NCBI RefSeq assembly: GCF_008831125.1
Contig: NZ_WBKA01000002.1
Span: 1-64,000 of the forward strand
Direction: 5' to 3'
Source of the DNA: Pseudoclavibacter caeni
GTDB taxonomy: Bacteria > Actinomycetota > Actinomycetes > Actinomycetales > Microbacteriaceae
DNA length: 64,000 nucleotides
Position 1 is the stretch's first letter. Each line of letters begins with the position of its first letter. The position numbers were made by a program, and so were the translations under genes. The notes below the pieces were generated by a model. The model was not told the origin of the DNA. It searched no databases and saw only the letters and a list, made by a program, of their open reading frames with translations. Shown here piece by piece: positions 1 through 7,375 of this stretch.

Positions 1-229
1 ACAGCGTCGTCGGCCGATGCCCGAACGGCTCATGCGCCAGCGGACGCGTCACAGTGTCCCGCGGCACGCCCTCCGCGCCGCACTTTCGGCACCACGGGTC
101 GTCGTCGAGGACACGACACTCCAACACAGCCCGATCAGGCTCGAGCAGCTGCCCAACGGCTTGAAGGCCGAGCTCGTCGAGGCGGCAGAACGTGGTCAGG
201 TCAGGGGTCGCGAACGTAGGGTGGTGCAT
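1..229 (-). CDS. ISL3-family transposase, N-terminal part (cut by window start)
   Basis: An open frame on the minus strand starts at ATG 229 and runs to base 1 without a stop (76 codons seen). The start reads MHHPTFATPDLTTFCRLDEL, followed by a CxxC zinc-binding knuckle in DDDPWCRKCGAEG and then TVTRPLAHEPFGHRPTTL. This is the pattern of the N-terminal zinc-finger region of ISL3-family transposases, which bind the element ends ahead of a DDE catalytic domain. The DDE domain would lie left of the window, so activity cannot be judged. A likely terminal repeat of the element lies about 90 bp upstream at 318-343. The family call rests on remembered sequence patterns. Confidence 0.75.
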   Translation of the reverse strand, partial: MHHPTFATPDLTTFCRLDELGLQAVGQLLEPDRAVLECRVLDDDPWCRKCGAEGVPRDTVTRPLAHEPFGHRPTTL

Positions 230-317
230 GTCGAGGTCTTCCGGCGGATGGGCAGTGTAGGAACTTCCATTCTGGAAGACCTCGACCTCTATCTGCGAAC
301 CGGCCGGCGCCCCTCGC

Positions 318-343
318 CTACACCTTCAACTGCGAAGAGCCCC
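318..343. repeat. Probable terminal inverted repeat of the ISL3-like element
   Basis: Read on the minus strand this segment begins GGGGCTCTTCGCAGTTGAAG and continues into GTGTAG, which resembles ISL3-type ends known from actinobacteria. It sits upstream of the transposase at 1-229 and marks the right end of that element. The other end lies outside the window, so the pairing cannot be confirmed here. Confidence 0.5.
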
Positions 344-344
344 A

Positions 345-678
345 GAAAGTCCCAAATGCCTGTGCTGGATTGGTACTGGCCGGCTCGTCCAAAAACTGGC
401 TGCGGCCGGTGCCCACGTTCGGGGGCCGGTCGCGGTGACGTGCCGGGTGCTGAGAATGACGAAACAGGGATATTACAAGTGGCAGGCGACCGGTGTCGCA
501 ACGCGACTGGGACGACGCCCACCTGGCGAACGCTGCGTTTGATGTACACGCTGACGATCCTGAGTTCGGGTATGTGCTGATCGCCGACGAGCTCGCAGCC
601 GCCGGTCATCAGGCATCGGAGCGGCCTGTCTGGCGAGTGTGGTCAGAGCTTTGCAAACAGATCTATACCAGTGTGTAG
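345..678 (+). pseudogene. IS3-family transposase (OrfB) remnant, frameshifted and truncated
   Basis: Two adjacent frames together spell an IS3 OrfB N-terminus. The first (frame of 456) reads VAVTCRVLRMTKQGYYKWQA. The second (frame of 493) reads SQRDWDDAHLANAAFDVHAD and then DDPEFGYVLIADELAAAGHQ. The switch falls near 488-493 and fits loss of one base. Similarity to the family fades after VWRVWSE, and the frame ends at 678, so the whole rve/DDE catalytic core is missing. The 5' end is cut where the ISL3-like terminal repeat begins (343), suggesting that element inserted into this one. It is non-functional. Confidence 0.75.
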
Positions 679-687
679 AACGATTCT

Positions 688-1737
688 TTAGAGGTACCCA
701 GCCCGCTGCATCCGAGGGATGAGACGTGAGCTCGTTGTAGTGAGCAGCGCTCCGACTGCAGCCTGCTGGGTCAACGAGTTCACCCCGGTGATGCTCAATG
801 ACGCGGCAGTCATCCCCAGACCGAACATGGTGGCGCCCAGCCCCGGCGTCGCCAGCGCAGCAATGGTGCCGATCACAGCAGCCCTGAGATCATTGTCACT
901 GATCGTCGTGCTGAGGTTAGCGTTCAACACCGAGATGACCTCAGCCGGTGTCTTGTCCTGATCAAGCAAGGCAACCAAGTCCGTCGATGCCTGGTGAACA
1001 CTCCCAGCCGTGGATGCCCAGTCAGCGATGTTCGGAGCGTCCTTCATGACACCTCCAAAGCCGAAACCCACCGCCTTGGTGACGGTCTGACTAGTTCCAC
1101 TGAGCACAGAGGGGATGCCGACGACGAGCGTCCCGGTGTCTGCAGCCAGCTGCGCGCGATTCGTCGAGCTCAGATAATTGTTGTACGCGGTGCGGTCATT
1201 GGTCGTGATCCAACTGGCCAGATACCGGGACTCCGCATTCGCTGCACAGGGATTGCTGGTGAATCCCGGTGTGTCGAGGAAGTGCGACAGGTACATGTAC
1301 ACCGTCTCACTGTCGAGATCTTCGGCTTGTGCGTCATGTGCTGAGTTCGCGACAGCTGCCTGCCTTGCATACGCGAGCAGAGCGCCGGTGTCACTGCAGT
1401 CCGTGGGCTGGCTGGGCAGTGAGCGCACTGCGGATGAGGTGGATGCAGCATCCGTCGTCAAGCTGGAACCTGCAAGATCGACGATCGACTCAAGGTCTGC
1501 GACCTGCTCGGGCGAGGCCGTGACGATGTCGTTCTGCGTCACGCCGATGGTGGACAGCCCTCCGACCATGCCGCCGATCTGAGTGATGGCCGCCGCCTCG
1601 TCAGCGGTGATCCCCGTCGCCTCGTCAGCCGATGCAGCCGTGGTGGGTGACGCACCAACCAGCCCCAGAGTGAGCGCCACAGTCAGCGCAGCCGGCGTGT
1701 ACGCACCGCCTCGCGCCCTCATGTTCGATACTTTCAT
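688..1737 (-). CDS. Hypothetical secreted protein of a foreign two-gene cassette
   Basis: A 349-residue protein of unknown function. The start MKVSNMRARGG is chosen because AGGAGGGG lies 3 bases before this ATG; in-frame codons upstream have no such site. The N-terminus is a Sec signal: basic MRARGG, hydrophobic stretch to LVGASPTTAASA, probable cleavage after ASA. The mature part is rich in Ala, Ser and Thr, has two Cys (TDCSD and SNPCAANAES) that could form a disulfide, and carries an Ala/Gly-rich hydrophobic stretch (AAVIGTIAALATPGLGATMF) near the C-terminus. It follows the zinc-ribbon membrane gene by 8 bp, so the two form an operon. Base composition is visibly less GC-rich than the core genes, suggesting transfer. 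Confidence 0.75.
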   Translation of the reverse strand: MKVSNMRARGGAYTPAALTVALTLGLVGASPTTAASADEATGITADEAAAITQIGGMVGGLSTIGVTQNDIVTASPEQVADLESIVDLAGSSLTTDAASTSSAVRSLPSQPTDCSDTGALLAYARQAAVANSAHDAQAEDLDSETVYMYLSHFLDTPGFTSNPCAANAESRYLASWITTNDRTAYNNYLSSTNRAQLAADTGTLVVGIPSVLSGTSQTVTKAVGFGFGGVMKDAPNIADWASTAGSVHQASTDLVALLDQDKTPAEVISVLNANLSTTISDNDLRAAVIGTIAALATPGLGATMFGLGMTAASLSITGVNSLTQQAAVGALLTTTSSRLIPRMQRAGYL

Positions 1738-1745
1738 GACCCCTC

Positions 1746-2420
1746 CTACTTGATTCTCCGGCGAACGAACATGCTCGCACGGTCGCATGGATTGAAGTAT
1801 GTACCGATCAGGAACAGTGCAGTGCACACCAGCGCAGCACTGTAATAGATAAACATGACAGTGTGCGACCCCGCCAACGCTGCCTCCTGACTGACCCCGC
1901 GGGTGGGCGCCGCGACCCGTTCCTGTAGCAGTGGCTGCAAGTAGAGTTGCGCGAAAGCAAGTGTCCCGACCAGATAGATGGCTGCGACAGCGATCTCCCA
2001 GCCCAATGCCGGGCGAAACCAGCGCAGCACCACTGATTGGAAATACTGCCAGTCATGACCAGAGTTATGCACCATCAGTACGGTGAAAATAGCGAAGGCG
2101 CCAACGGCAGTCATTCTGGTATCCCGCGGATAGCGTGAAGGACCGCCCAGGGAAAGGACGAGTCCGTGGTCGTAAGCCACGTCGAACCAGACAATCGGGG
2201 TAATTAAAGCGATCACGACTACTGCGATACCGATCCAGGCCTGCACACGGGAGTTACGTCGCCTGAGCTGGAGCTCATCCCAATCCTGGGAGACCTGCGC
2301 GTCGGCGAGTGCCGGGTCGGCGGAGATCCTAGACTCATGAGGAACGCCGCAAGCGCTGCATATATGCAGATCTCCCCGGTCAAAGTACCCACACGCTGCG
2401 CAACGCATTGGCTTGAACAC
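1746..2420 (-). CDS. Zinc-ribbon membrane protein (hypothetical), first gene of the cassette
   Basis: A 224-residue protein with an N-terminal zinc ribbon (C7-A-A-C10 and C21-S-A-C24), a charged linker, then four predicted membrane segments near residues 61-80, 103-117, 141-161 and 187-210, and a basic tail RRRIK. The GTG at 2420 is preceded by GGGGG 5 bases upstream; ATG 2408 is an alternative start. No known family is recognised beyond the general zinc-ribbon plus membrane type. It is the first gene of a two-gene operon with the secreted protein and is served by the promoter at 2439-2467. A partnership with the secreted protein is inferred from adjacency only. Confidence 0.75.
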   Translation of the reverse strand: MFKPMRCAACGYFDRGDLHICSACGVPHESRISADPALADAQVSQDWDELQLRRRNSRVQAWIGIAVVVIALITPIVWFDVAYDHGLVLSLGGPSRYPRDTRMTAVGAFAIFTVLMVHNSGHDWQYFQSVVLRWFRPALGWEIAVAAIYLVGTLAFAQLYLQPLLQERVAAPTRGVSQEAALAGSHTVMFIYYSAALVCTALFLIGTYFNPCDRASMFVRRRIK

Positions 2421-2438
2421 CGGCTACCCCCTATCTGG

Positions 2439-2467
2439 AGTGTAGTTCCGCCTTGAGTGCGGATCAA
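2439..2467 (-). promoter_or_regulatory. Sigma-70 promoter of the two-gene cassette
   Basis: On the minus strand TTGATC (2467-2462) and TACACT (2444-2439) are separated by exactly 17 bases. Transcription would start near 2432, about 12 bases before the GTG of the zinc-ribbon gene. Confidence 0.6.
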
Positions 2468-2522
2468 TGGAACAACGTGCCTCAGTGAGTTTGTTTGAGC
2501 GTGTGGGCGCTGATGGGGTGCC

Positions 2523-2536
2523 CGTGCGGGACTTGA
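2523..2536. repeat. 14-bp copy of the tRNA-CAT 3' arm (possible attachment-site remnant)
   Basis: CGTGCGGGACTTGA occurs here and again at 2635-2648 inside the T-arm and acceptor region of the tRNA, in the same orientation and 112 bp apart. On the minus strand the surrounding bases also look like a decayed tRNA 3' end (TCAAGTCCCGCACG). Such partial tRNA duplication is the usual footprint of integrative elements, but 14 bp is short. Confidence 0.4.
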
Positions 2537-2629
2537 TCCCCGCCCCGCGGCACGCTGACGCGCACCGCAACCGAGCGGGGCCCCACCACGACGACGGCTG
2601 CGCCGTTCGCGGGTCCTGCGTCCCGCACG

Positions 2630-2703
2630 TGGGGCGTGCGGGACTTGAACCCGCGACCAAGGGATTATGAGTCCCGTGCTCTGACCAGCTGAGCTAACGC
2701 CCC
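2630..2703 (-). tRNA. tRNA with anticodon CAT (Ile2 or Met)
   Basis: A complete 74-base cloverleaf: acceptor GGGGCGT pairs with ACGCCCC, discriminator A, D-arm TAGCTCAGCTGGTCAGAGC, anticodon loop CTCATAA, T-arm GCGGGTTCAAGTCCCGC. CCA is not encoded. The variable region CTTGGTCG resembles tRNA-Ile2 (whose C34 is modified to lysidine) more than elongator Met, but the identity is not certain. It borders the mobile-element region at the left edge. Confidence 0.9.
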
Positions 2704-2781
2704 ATGCGCCGGACGCGACCGCGGAGGCCGGGCTGCGGCCGGCATCCTCGACCTGCGAGGGCACCGCGACAGTCTACCGTG

Positions 2782-3366
2782 TCAGCGCGCCTCGCCCGCA
2801 TCAGGCACGGTCTGCCGGCTCACCCGCTTCGGCGGACGGCCGCGGCGAGGCCGCTCCTGGTCCACGGGGAAAGCGGTCGGCGTGCGCGAGGCCTGCTGGA
2901 TCACCTGGCGCAGCCAGTTCGTCTCGGCGTTGAGGACGCTGTGGTAGCCGAGCCAGACCATGCTCGTCAGCGGCTCGGGCAGGCCGTCCATCGGCGCCGT
3001 GGAGCGCTGAAGACAGGCGTCGAGGTTGCGCTGGGCGACGGCCTGGCCGTCCACGCTCGGCAGCGAGAGGGCGAGCGACACCTTGCGGATCGTGTCGATC
3101 GTCGCAGCGCCCTCGTCGACGGTCTCCAGCCAGTGCCGGAAGACCGCGAGGCCCTGTTCGGTGGGCTCGTAGAGCACCCGTCCATGCTCTGGGGTGTCGA
3201 GCTTGTGCACGAGCCCATCGCGGGCGAGCCGGTCGAGCGTCGAGTAGATCTGGCCGGAGTTGACGTCGAGCAGGCCGGCGGTGCGGCGCAGCAGCTCCTG
3301 ACGCAGCTGCGTGCCGTAGCACGGCGACTCGGCGAGGATGCCGAGGATGCCGTAGCGCACGACCAT
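2782..3366 (-). CDS. PadR-family transcriptional regulator
   Basis: A 194-residue regulator. An N-terminal winged helix (residues about 1-80) contains YGILGILAESPCYGTQLRQE and the PadR signature SGQIYSTLDRLARDGLV. The C-terminal Vir-type helices (about 90-165) normally mediate dimerisation. The start ATG 3366 has GGAGGAG 8 bases upstream. PadR proteins usually repress transport or stress genes in response to small aromatic compounds, but no obvious target lies nearby. The tail carries RPRRGRPPKR, an AT-hook-like basic patch not usual for the family. It is transcribed alone, downstream of the fatty acid synthesis operon on the same strand. Confidence 0.85.
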   Translation of the reverse strand: MVVRYGILGILAESPCYGTQLRQELLRRTAGLLDVNSGQIYSTLDRLARDGLVHKLDTPEHGRVLYEPTEQGLAVFRHWLETVDEGAATIDTIRKVSLALSLPSVDGQAVAQRNLDACLQRSTAPMDGLPEPLTSMVWLGYHSVLNAETNWLRQVIQQASRTPTAFPVDQERPRRGRPPKRVSRQTVPDAGEAR

Positions 3367-3484
3367 GTCCCGTCTCCTCCCAGGCGCCCTCTGCGGCGTC
3401 CCGTGGCCGCATCCTTCGACGCGGGCACCTCATGGTACCCGCAGTCGGGCGGCGTCGGCGTCTGCCGCGCCGCCCGAGCAGCGG

Positions 3485-4726
3485 TCAGGCGGTGCGCAGC
3501 CCGACGACCGCATTGTGCCCGCCGAACCCGAACGAGTTCGAGATCGCGAACAGCTCGCCCTGGGCGGGCAGCGCGTACGGCTGGCCGGTCGGGGCGAGGA
3601 ACGGGGTCTCCGGATCCTGCTCGTCGAGGTTGATCAGGGGCGGGGTGCGCCGCTCCTCGAGCGCCTTGACGGTGAACAGCGCCTCGAGCGTGCCGGTGCC
3701 GCCGAGCAGATGCCCGGTGTTGCCCTTCGTAGCCGCCACCGGAATGCCGTCGAGCGCGTCGCCGAGCACCGAGTGCAGCGCCTTGTACTCGGCGATGTCG
3801 CCGATGGGTGTGGAGGTCGCATGCAGGTTGATGTGCGCGACGTCCGCCGGGGTCTCGCCGGCCTGTTCGAGGGCGGCCTCGACGGCCCGGGCCGCGCCGT
3901 GGCCCTCGGGGTCGGGCGCGGTGATGTGGTAGGCGTCGGCGGTGACCGCGCCTCCGGTGAGCTCGGCGTGGATGCGCGCACCGCGGGCCTTCGCGTGCTC
4001 TTCCGTCTCGAGCACGAGCACCGCGGCGCCCTCACCCATGACGAAGCCGTTGCGGTGCACGTCGAGCGGCCGGGACGCGGCCTGCGGGTCGTCGTTGCGC
4101 TTGCTGAGCGCCTTCATGTTCGCGAACGCCGCCAGCGGCAGCGGGTGGATGGTCGACTCGGTGCCACCGGCGATGACCACGTCGGCGAGGCCGAGCTGCA
4201 GGTGCTCCCACGCGTTGACGAGCGACTCGGTCGACGAGGCGCATGCGGAGAGCACGGTGCGGGCGAACGCGCGGGCCTTGAACTCCAGCGAGATCGTGGC
4301 GGCGGACGCGTTGGCCATGAGCATCGGCACGGTCAGTGGCATAACCCGCCGCACGCCGCGATCCCGCAGCGCGTCGTACGAGTCGAACAGCGTCCACACG
4401 CCACCGATGCCGGTGGCGAAGTCGACACCGAGCCGCTCGGGCTCGACCTCCGGTGCACCGGCATCCGCCCAGGCCTCCCGGGCGGCGACGAGAGCGAGCT
4501 GCGCGGAGGGATCATGGCGCTTCACCTCGATGCGGGTGAGCACCTCCTCGGGGCGCACCTTCGCCTGACCGGCGAAGGTGACCGGCAGGTCGTACTTCTC
4601 GACCCACGGGGCGTCGATGGTGCTGATGCCGGACTCGCCGGCCAGCAGCGCCCGCCAGGTGGACTCGACGTCCCCACCGAGGGGATTGGTGGTGCCGAGT
4701 CCGGTGACGACGATCTTCTTGTTCAC
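3485..4726 (-). CDS. fabF: 3-oxoacyl-ACP synthase II (KAS II, FabF)
   Basis: Condenses malonyl-ACP with a growing acyl-ACP in type II fatty acid elongation. The protein has 413 residues, normal for the family. Thiolase-fold motifs are complete: nucleophile Cys162 in LSACASSTES, His in NLHATSTPIG and His in KGNTGHLLGG. The start is taken as GTG 4726 (MNKKIVVTGLG) because GGAG lies 6 bases upstream; ATG 4738 would add META. It is the last gene of the cluster fasR-fabD-fabH-acpP-fabF, all read leftward. Its activity depends on the acyl carrier protein encoded just upstream. Confidence 0.95.
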   Translation of the reverse strand: MNKKIVVTGLGTTNPLGGDVESTWRALLAGESGISTIDAPWVEKYDLPVTFAGQAKVRPEEVLTRIEVKRHDPSAQLALVAAREAWADAGAPEVEPERLGVDFATGIGGVWTLFDSYDALRDRGVRRVMPLTVPMLMANASAATISLEFKARAFARTVLSACASSTESLVNAWEHLQLGLADVVIAGGTESTIHPLPLAAFANMKALSKRNDDPQAASRPLDVHRNGFVMGEGAAVLVLETEEHAKARGARIHAELTGGAVTADAYHITAPDPEGHGAARAVEAALEQAGETPADVAHINLHATSTPIGDIAEYKALHSVLGDALDGIPVAATKGNTGHLLGGTGTLEALFTVKALEERRTPPLINLDEQDPETPFLAPTGQPYALPAQGELFAISNSFGFGGHNAVVGLRTA

Positions 4727-4893
4727 TGCGGTCTCCATGATCTGTCCGCGAGCAGCGGACGCGACCGGCGCCTCGTGGGCGTCCGGTTCGTCGAACGGGT
4801 GCGCCGGCCCGGCCCGGGTCGGCGTGGTGATGCGGCGAGGCGGCGGACCGCGCGGATCCGCCGCCTGTCGTGCGCGGCCTCAGCCGCGTCCGC

Positions 4894-5148
4894 TCACTTG
4901 GCCTCGCTGGCCTTGACAATGTAGTCGACGGCGTCGCCGACGGTCTTGAGCTTCTCGACCTCATCGTCGGCGATCTTCACGTCGAACTTCTCCTCGGCGT
5001 TGGCGACGATCGTCATCATCGACAGGGAGTCGATGTCGAGGTCGTCGGTGAACGACTTGTCCATCGCGACGTTCTCCGCAGGGACGCCGGTCTCCTCGTT
5101 GACGAGCTCCGCCATGCCCTTGAGCACCTCTGCCTGAGTGAGTGCCAT
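4894..5148 (-). CDS. acpP: Acyl carrier protein
   Basis: An 84-residue acidic four-helix protein that carries acyl chains on a 4'-phosphopantetheine arm. The attachment serine is Ser41 in DDLDIDSLSMM, the canonical DSL motif. ATG 5148 (MALTQAEVLK) is the start because GGAG and AAGG elements lie 4-12 bases upstream; an upstream in-frame start at 5184 has no such support. It sits between fabH and fabF in the fatty acid synthesis operon and is the shared substrate carrier for FabD, FabH and FabF. Confidence 0.95.
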   Translation of the reverse strand: MALTQAEVLKGMAELVNEETGVPAENVAMDKSFTDDLDIDSLSMMTIVANAEEKFDVKIADDEVEKLKTVGDAVDYIVKASEAK

Positions 5149-5238
5149 TTCCTTCTCCTTCTGTCGAAGATCCCGGGGGATCACTGTGTGGTTGGTCCGG
5201 TTGCGTCGGCGGGGCCGACGGTCGTGCGGGCGGCCGGC

Positions 5239-6255
5239 TCAGGGGAGCACGACCACCTGTGCACCGTACACGAGACCGGCGCCGAAGCCGATCTCGAGGG
5301 CAATGTCGCCGCTCTTCGCCTGCCCGGAGTCGATGAGCGCCCGCGTCGCGATCGGGATGGACGCGGCCGACGTGTTGCCCTGGTGGGCGATGTCGCGGGC
5401 GATGACGACCCGCTCGGGCAGCTTGAGCTGCTTGGCGAACTCGTCGATGATGCGCATGTTCGCCTGGTGGGGGATGAACACGTCGATGTCGTCCGGGGTG
5501 ATCCCGGCCTCCTCGAGCGTGCGCCGGGCGATCTTCGCCATGTCCCACACCGCCCAGCGGAAGACGATGCGGCCGTCCTGCCGCAGCGTCGGCCACGGCA
5601 CCGGCTCCTCGCCGTCGCGGCCGTCCCGGTACTCGGTGAGCGAGCTCGTCATCCGGATCGTCTTCCAGTGCGAGCCGTCCGAGCCCCACACCGTGGGGGA
5701 GATGCCCGGGAAGTCGCTGGGGCCGACGACCGCGGCGCCAGCACCGTCGCCGAGCAGGAACGAGATCGAGCGGTCGGCGGGGTCGATGATGTCGCTGAGC
5801 TTCTCGGCACCGAGCACGAGGACGTGGTGGGCGAGCCCGCTGCGCACGAGCGCGTCCGCCTGGCCGATCCCGTAGCAGTAGCCGGCGCATGCGGCGGAGA
5901 TGTCGTACGCGGGGGCCGGGGTCGCGCCGATCTGGTCGGCGAGCCAGGCGGCCAGCGAGGGGGTCTGGTAGGGGAACGTCACGGTCGCGACGATGATCGC
6001 GTCGATGTCCGACCCCTGCAGCCCGGCGTGCTCGATGGCCTGGCGGGACGCGGCGAGGGCGAGATCGGCCACGCCGACGCCGACGGAGGCGCGGTGCCGG
6101 TCGATGATCCCGGTGCGCTGGCGGATCCACTCGTCAGACGAGTCGATCGGCCCCACGATGTCGTCGTTGCTCACGACGAGGTCGCCGCGGGCCGCGCCGA
6201 CGCCGAGGATGCGCGCGTATCGCGCGCCGTTCGCCGTGCGAAGTGCTGTGCTCAC
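5239..6255 (-). CDS. fabH: 3-oxoacyl-ACP synthase III (KAS III, FabH)
   Basis: Starts fatty acid chains by condensing an acyl-CoA primer with malonyl-ACP; actinobacterial FabH often prefers branched primers. The catalytic triad is present: Cys123 in DISAACAGYC, His in FIPHQANMRI and Asn in AHQGNTSAAS. With GTG 6255 (MSTALRTANGAR) the length is 338 residues; an ATG at 6294 would add 13 residues. AAGG lies close before the GTG. The gene lies between fabD and acpP. Primer preference cannot be read from the sequence with confidence. Confidence 0.95.
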   Translation of the reverse strand: MSTALRTANGARYARILGVGAARGDLVVSNDDIVGPIDSSDEWIRQRTGIIDRHRASVGVGVADLALAASRQAIEHAGLQGSDIDAIIVATVTFPYQTPSLAAWLADQIGATPAPAYDISAACAGYCYGIGQADALVRSGLAHHVLVLGAEKLSDIIDPADRSISFLLGDGAGAAVVGPSDFPGISPTVWGSDGSHWKTIRMTSSLTEYRDGRDGEEPVPWPTLRQDGRIVFRWAVWDMAKIARRTLEEAGITPDDIDVFIPHQANMRIIDEFAKQLKLPERVVIARDIAHQGNTSAASIPIATRALIDSGQAKSGDIALEIGFGAGLVYGAQVVVLP

Positions 6256-6324
6256 TGTCCTTGCTCGATCCTTCCGGTGGCCATGGTCGGCCACGCGATG
6301 CCTGGGCGGGGTCCCGCCGCAGGG

Positions 6325-7263
6325 TCAGTCCGTCAGATGCGCCGCCACGAGATCCGCCGCGGGGGCGAGGTCGCCGGGCCCCTTGATCGCCTGCGTCGGC
6401 AGGCCCTTCAGCTCACGCCGGGCGAGCCCGGTGAGCGTGCCGCCGGGCAGCAGCTCGACCATCGCGGTCACGCCGTGCTCCCGGAACGACCGCTGGCAGG
6501 CGTCCCAGTGCACGGGTGAGGCGACCTGTTCGACGAGCAGATCGACATACCGCTCCCCGTCGGAGACGATCGAGCCGTCCGCGTTCGTCCACAGCGGCCC
6601 GGTCGGGTCCTGGGCGGGGAACCGGTCGCGGATCGCGCGCAGGTGATCCCGGGCCGGCGCCATGTACCGGGTGTGGAACGCGCCGGCGACGCTCAGCGGG
6701 ATGACCCGGATGCGGTGCGGCGGCTCGGCGACGAGTCGCTCGACGGCGTCGGTCGTCCCGGCCGCGACGAGCTGGGCGGCGCTGTTGAAGTTCGCCGCGT
6801 TCAGGTCGAGCTCGGCCAGGCGGGCGAGGATCTCGTCCCGATCGCCGCCGATGACGGCGGCCATGGTCGTCGGGGTCGCGGCGGACGCCTCGGCCATCGC
6901 CTGACTGCGCTCGCGCACGAACGCGGCGGCGACGTCCGGGGTGAGGACGCCGGCGAGGGCCGCAGCGGTGATCTCGCCGACCGAGTGACCAGCGTACCCG
7001 TACGAGACGTCGTCAACGCCGCGGGCGGCGAGCTCGGCGGTGAGGGCCTGCGCGCTGATCAGCCCGGCCGCGACGATGAGCGGCTGGGCGACAGCGGTGT
7101 CGCGGATGCGCTCGGCGTCCCACACGGTGCCCGCGGCGACGAGATCGATGCCGGTGGCCCGGGAGAGCTGCTCGGCGAGATCGCGCAGCTCGGGTCGCTC
7201 GAGCCAGGGGGCGAGGAAGCCCGGTTTCTGTGAGCCCTGTCCGGGGCAGGCGAGAAGAATCAT
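6325..7263 (-). CDS. fabD: Malonyl-CoA:ACP transacylase
   Basis: Transfers malonyl from CoA to acyl carrier protein, supplying extender units for FabH and FabF. The protein has 312 residues. The N-terminal motif CPGQGSQKPGF and the nucleophile Ser94 in YAGHSVGEIT are typical, and AGAFHTRYM carries the partner His. ATG 7263 (MILLACPGQGS) matches the usual family start; ATG 7299 would add 12 residues and neither has a strong ribosome site. It is the first enzyme gene after the regulator fasR. Confidence 0.93.
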   Translation of the reverse strand: MILLACPGQGSQKPGFLAPWLERPELRDLAEQLSRATGIDLVAAGTVWDAERIRDTAVAQPLIVAAGLISAQALTAELAARGVDDVSYGYAGHSVGEITAAALAGVLTPDVAAAFVRERSQAMAEASAATPTTMAAVIGGDRDEILARLAELDLNAANFNSAAQLVAAGTTDAVERLVAEPPHRIRVIPLSVAGAFHTRYMAPARDHLRAIRDRFPAQDPTGPLWTNADGSIVSDGERYVDLLVEQVASPVHWDACQRSFREHGVTAMVELLPGGTLTGLARRELKGLPTQAIKGPGDLAPAADLVAAHLTD

Positions 7264-7375
7264 CGTTCTCAAGTCTGGTCGATCCAGAGGAGTCGCCATG
7301 TTGGTCGTCCCTCACAAAAAGACACGGGGTCGATTGGCGTCAACCGCCAATGGCCGCATCCTCGCCGACTGCCCG

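Noticed and set aside
17-580. Plus-strand open frame of 187 codons at the left edge
   Set aside because: It runs antisense to the ISL3-like transposase and out of frame with the IS3 remnant; it has no family likeness of its own.
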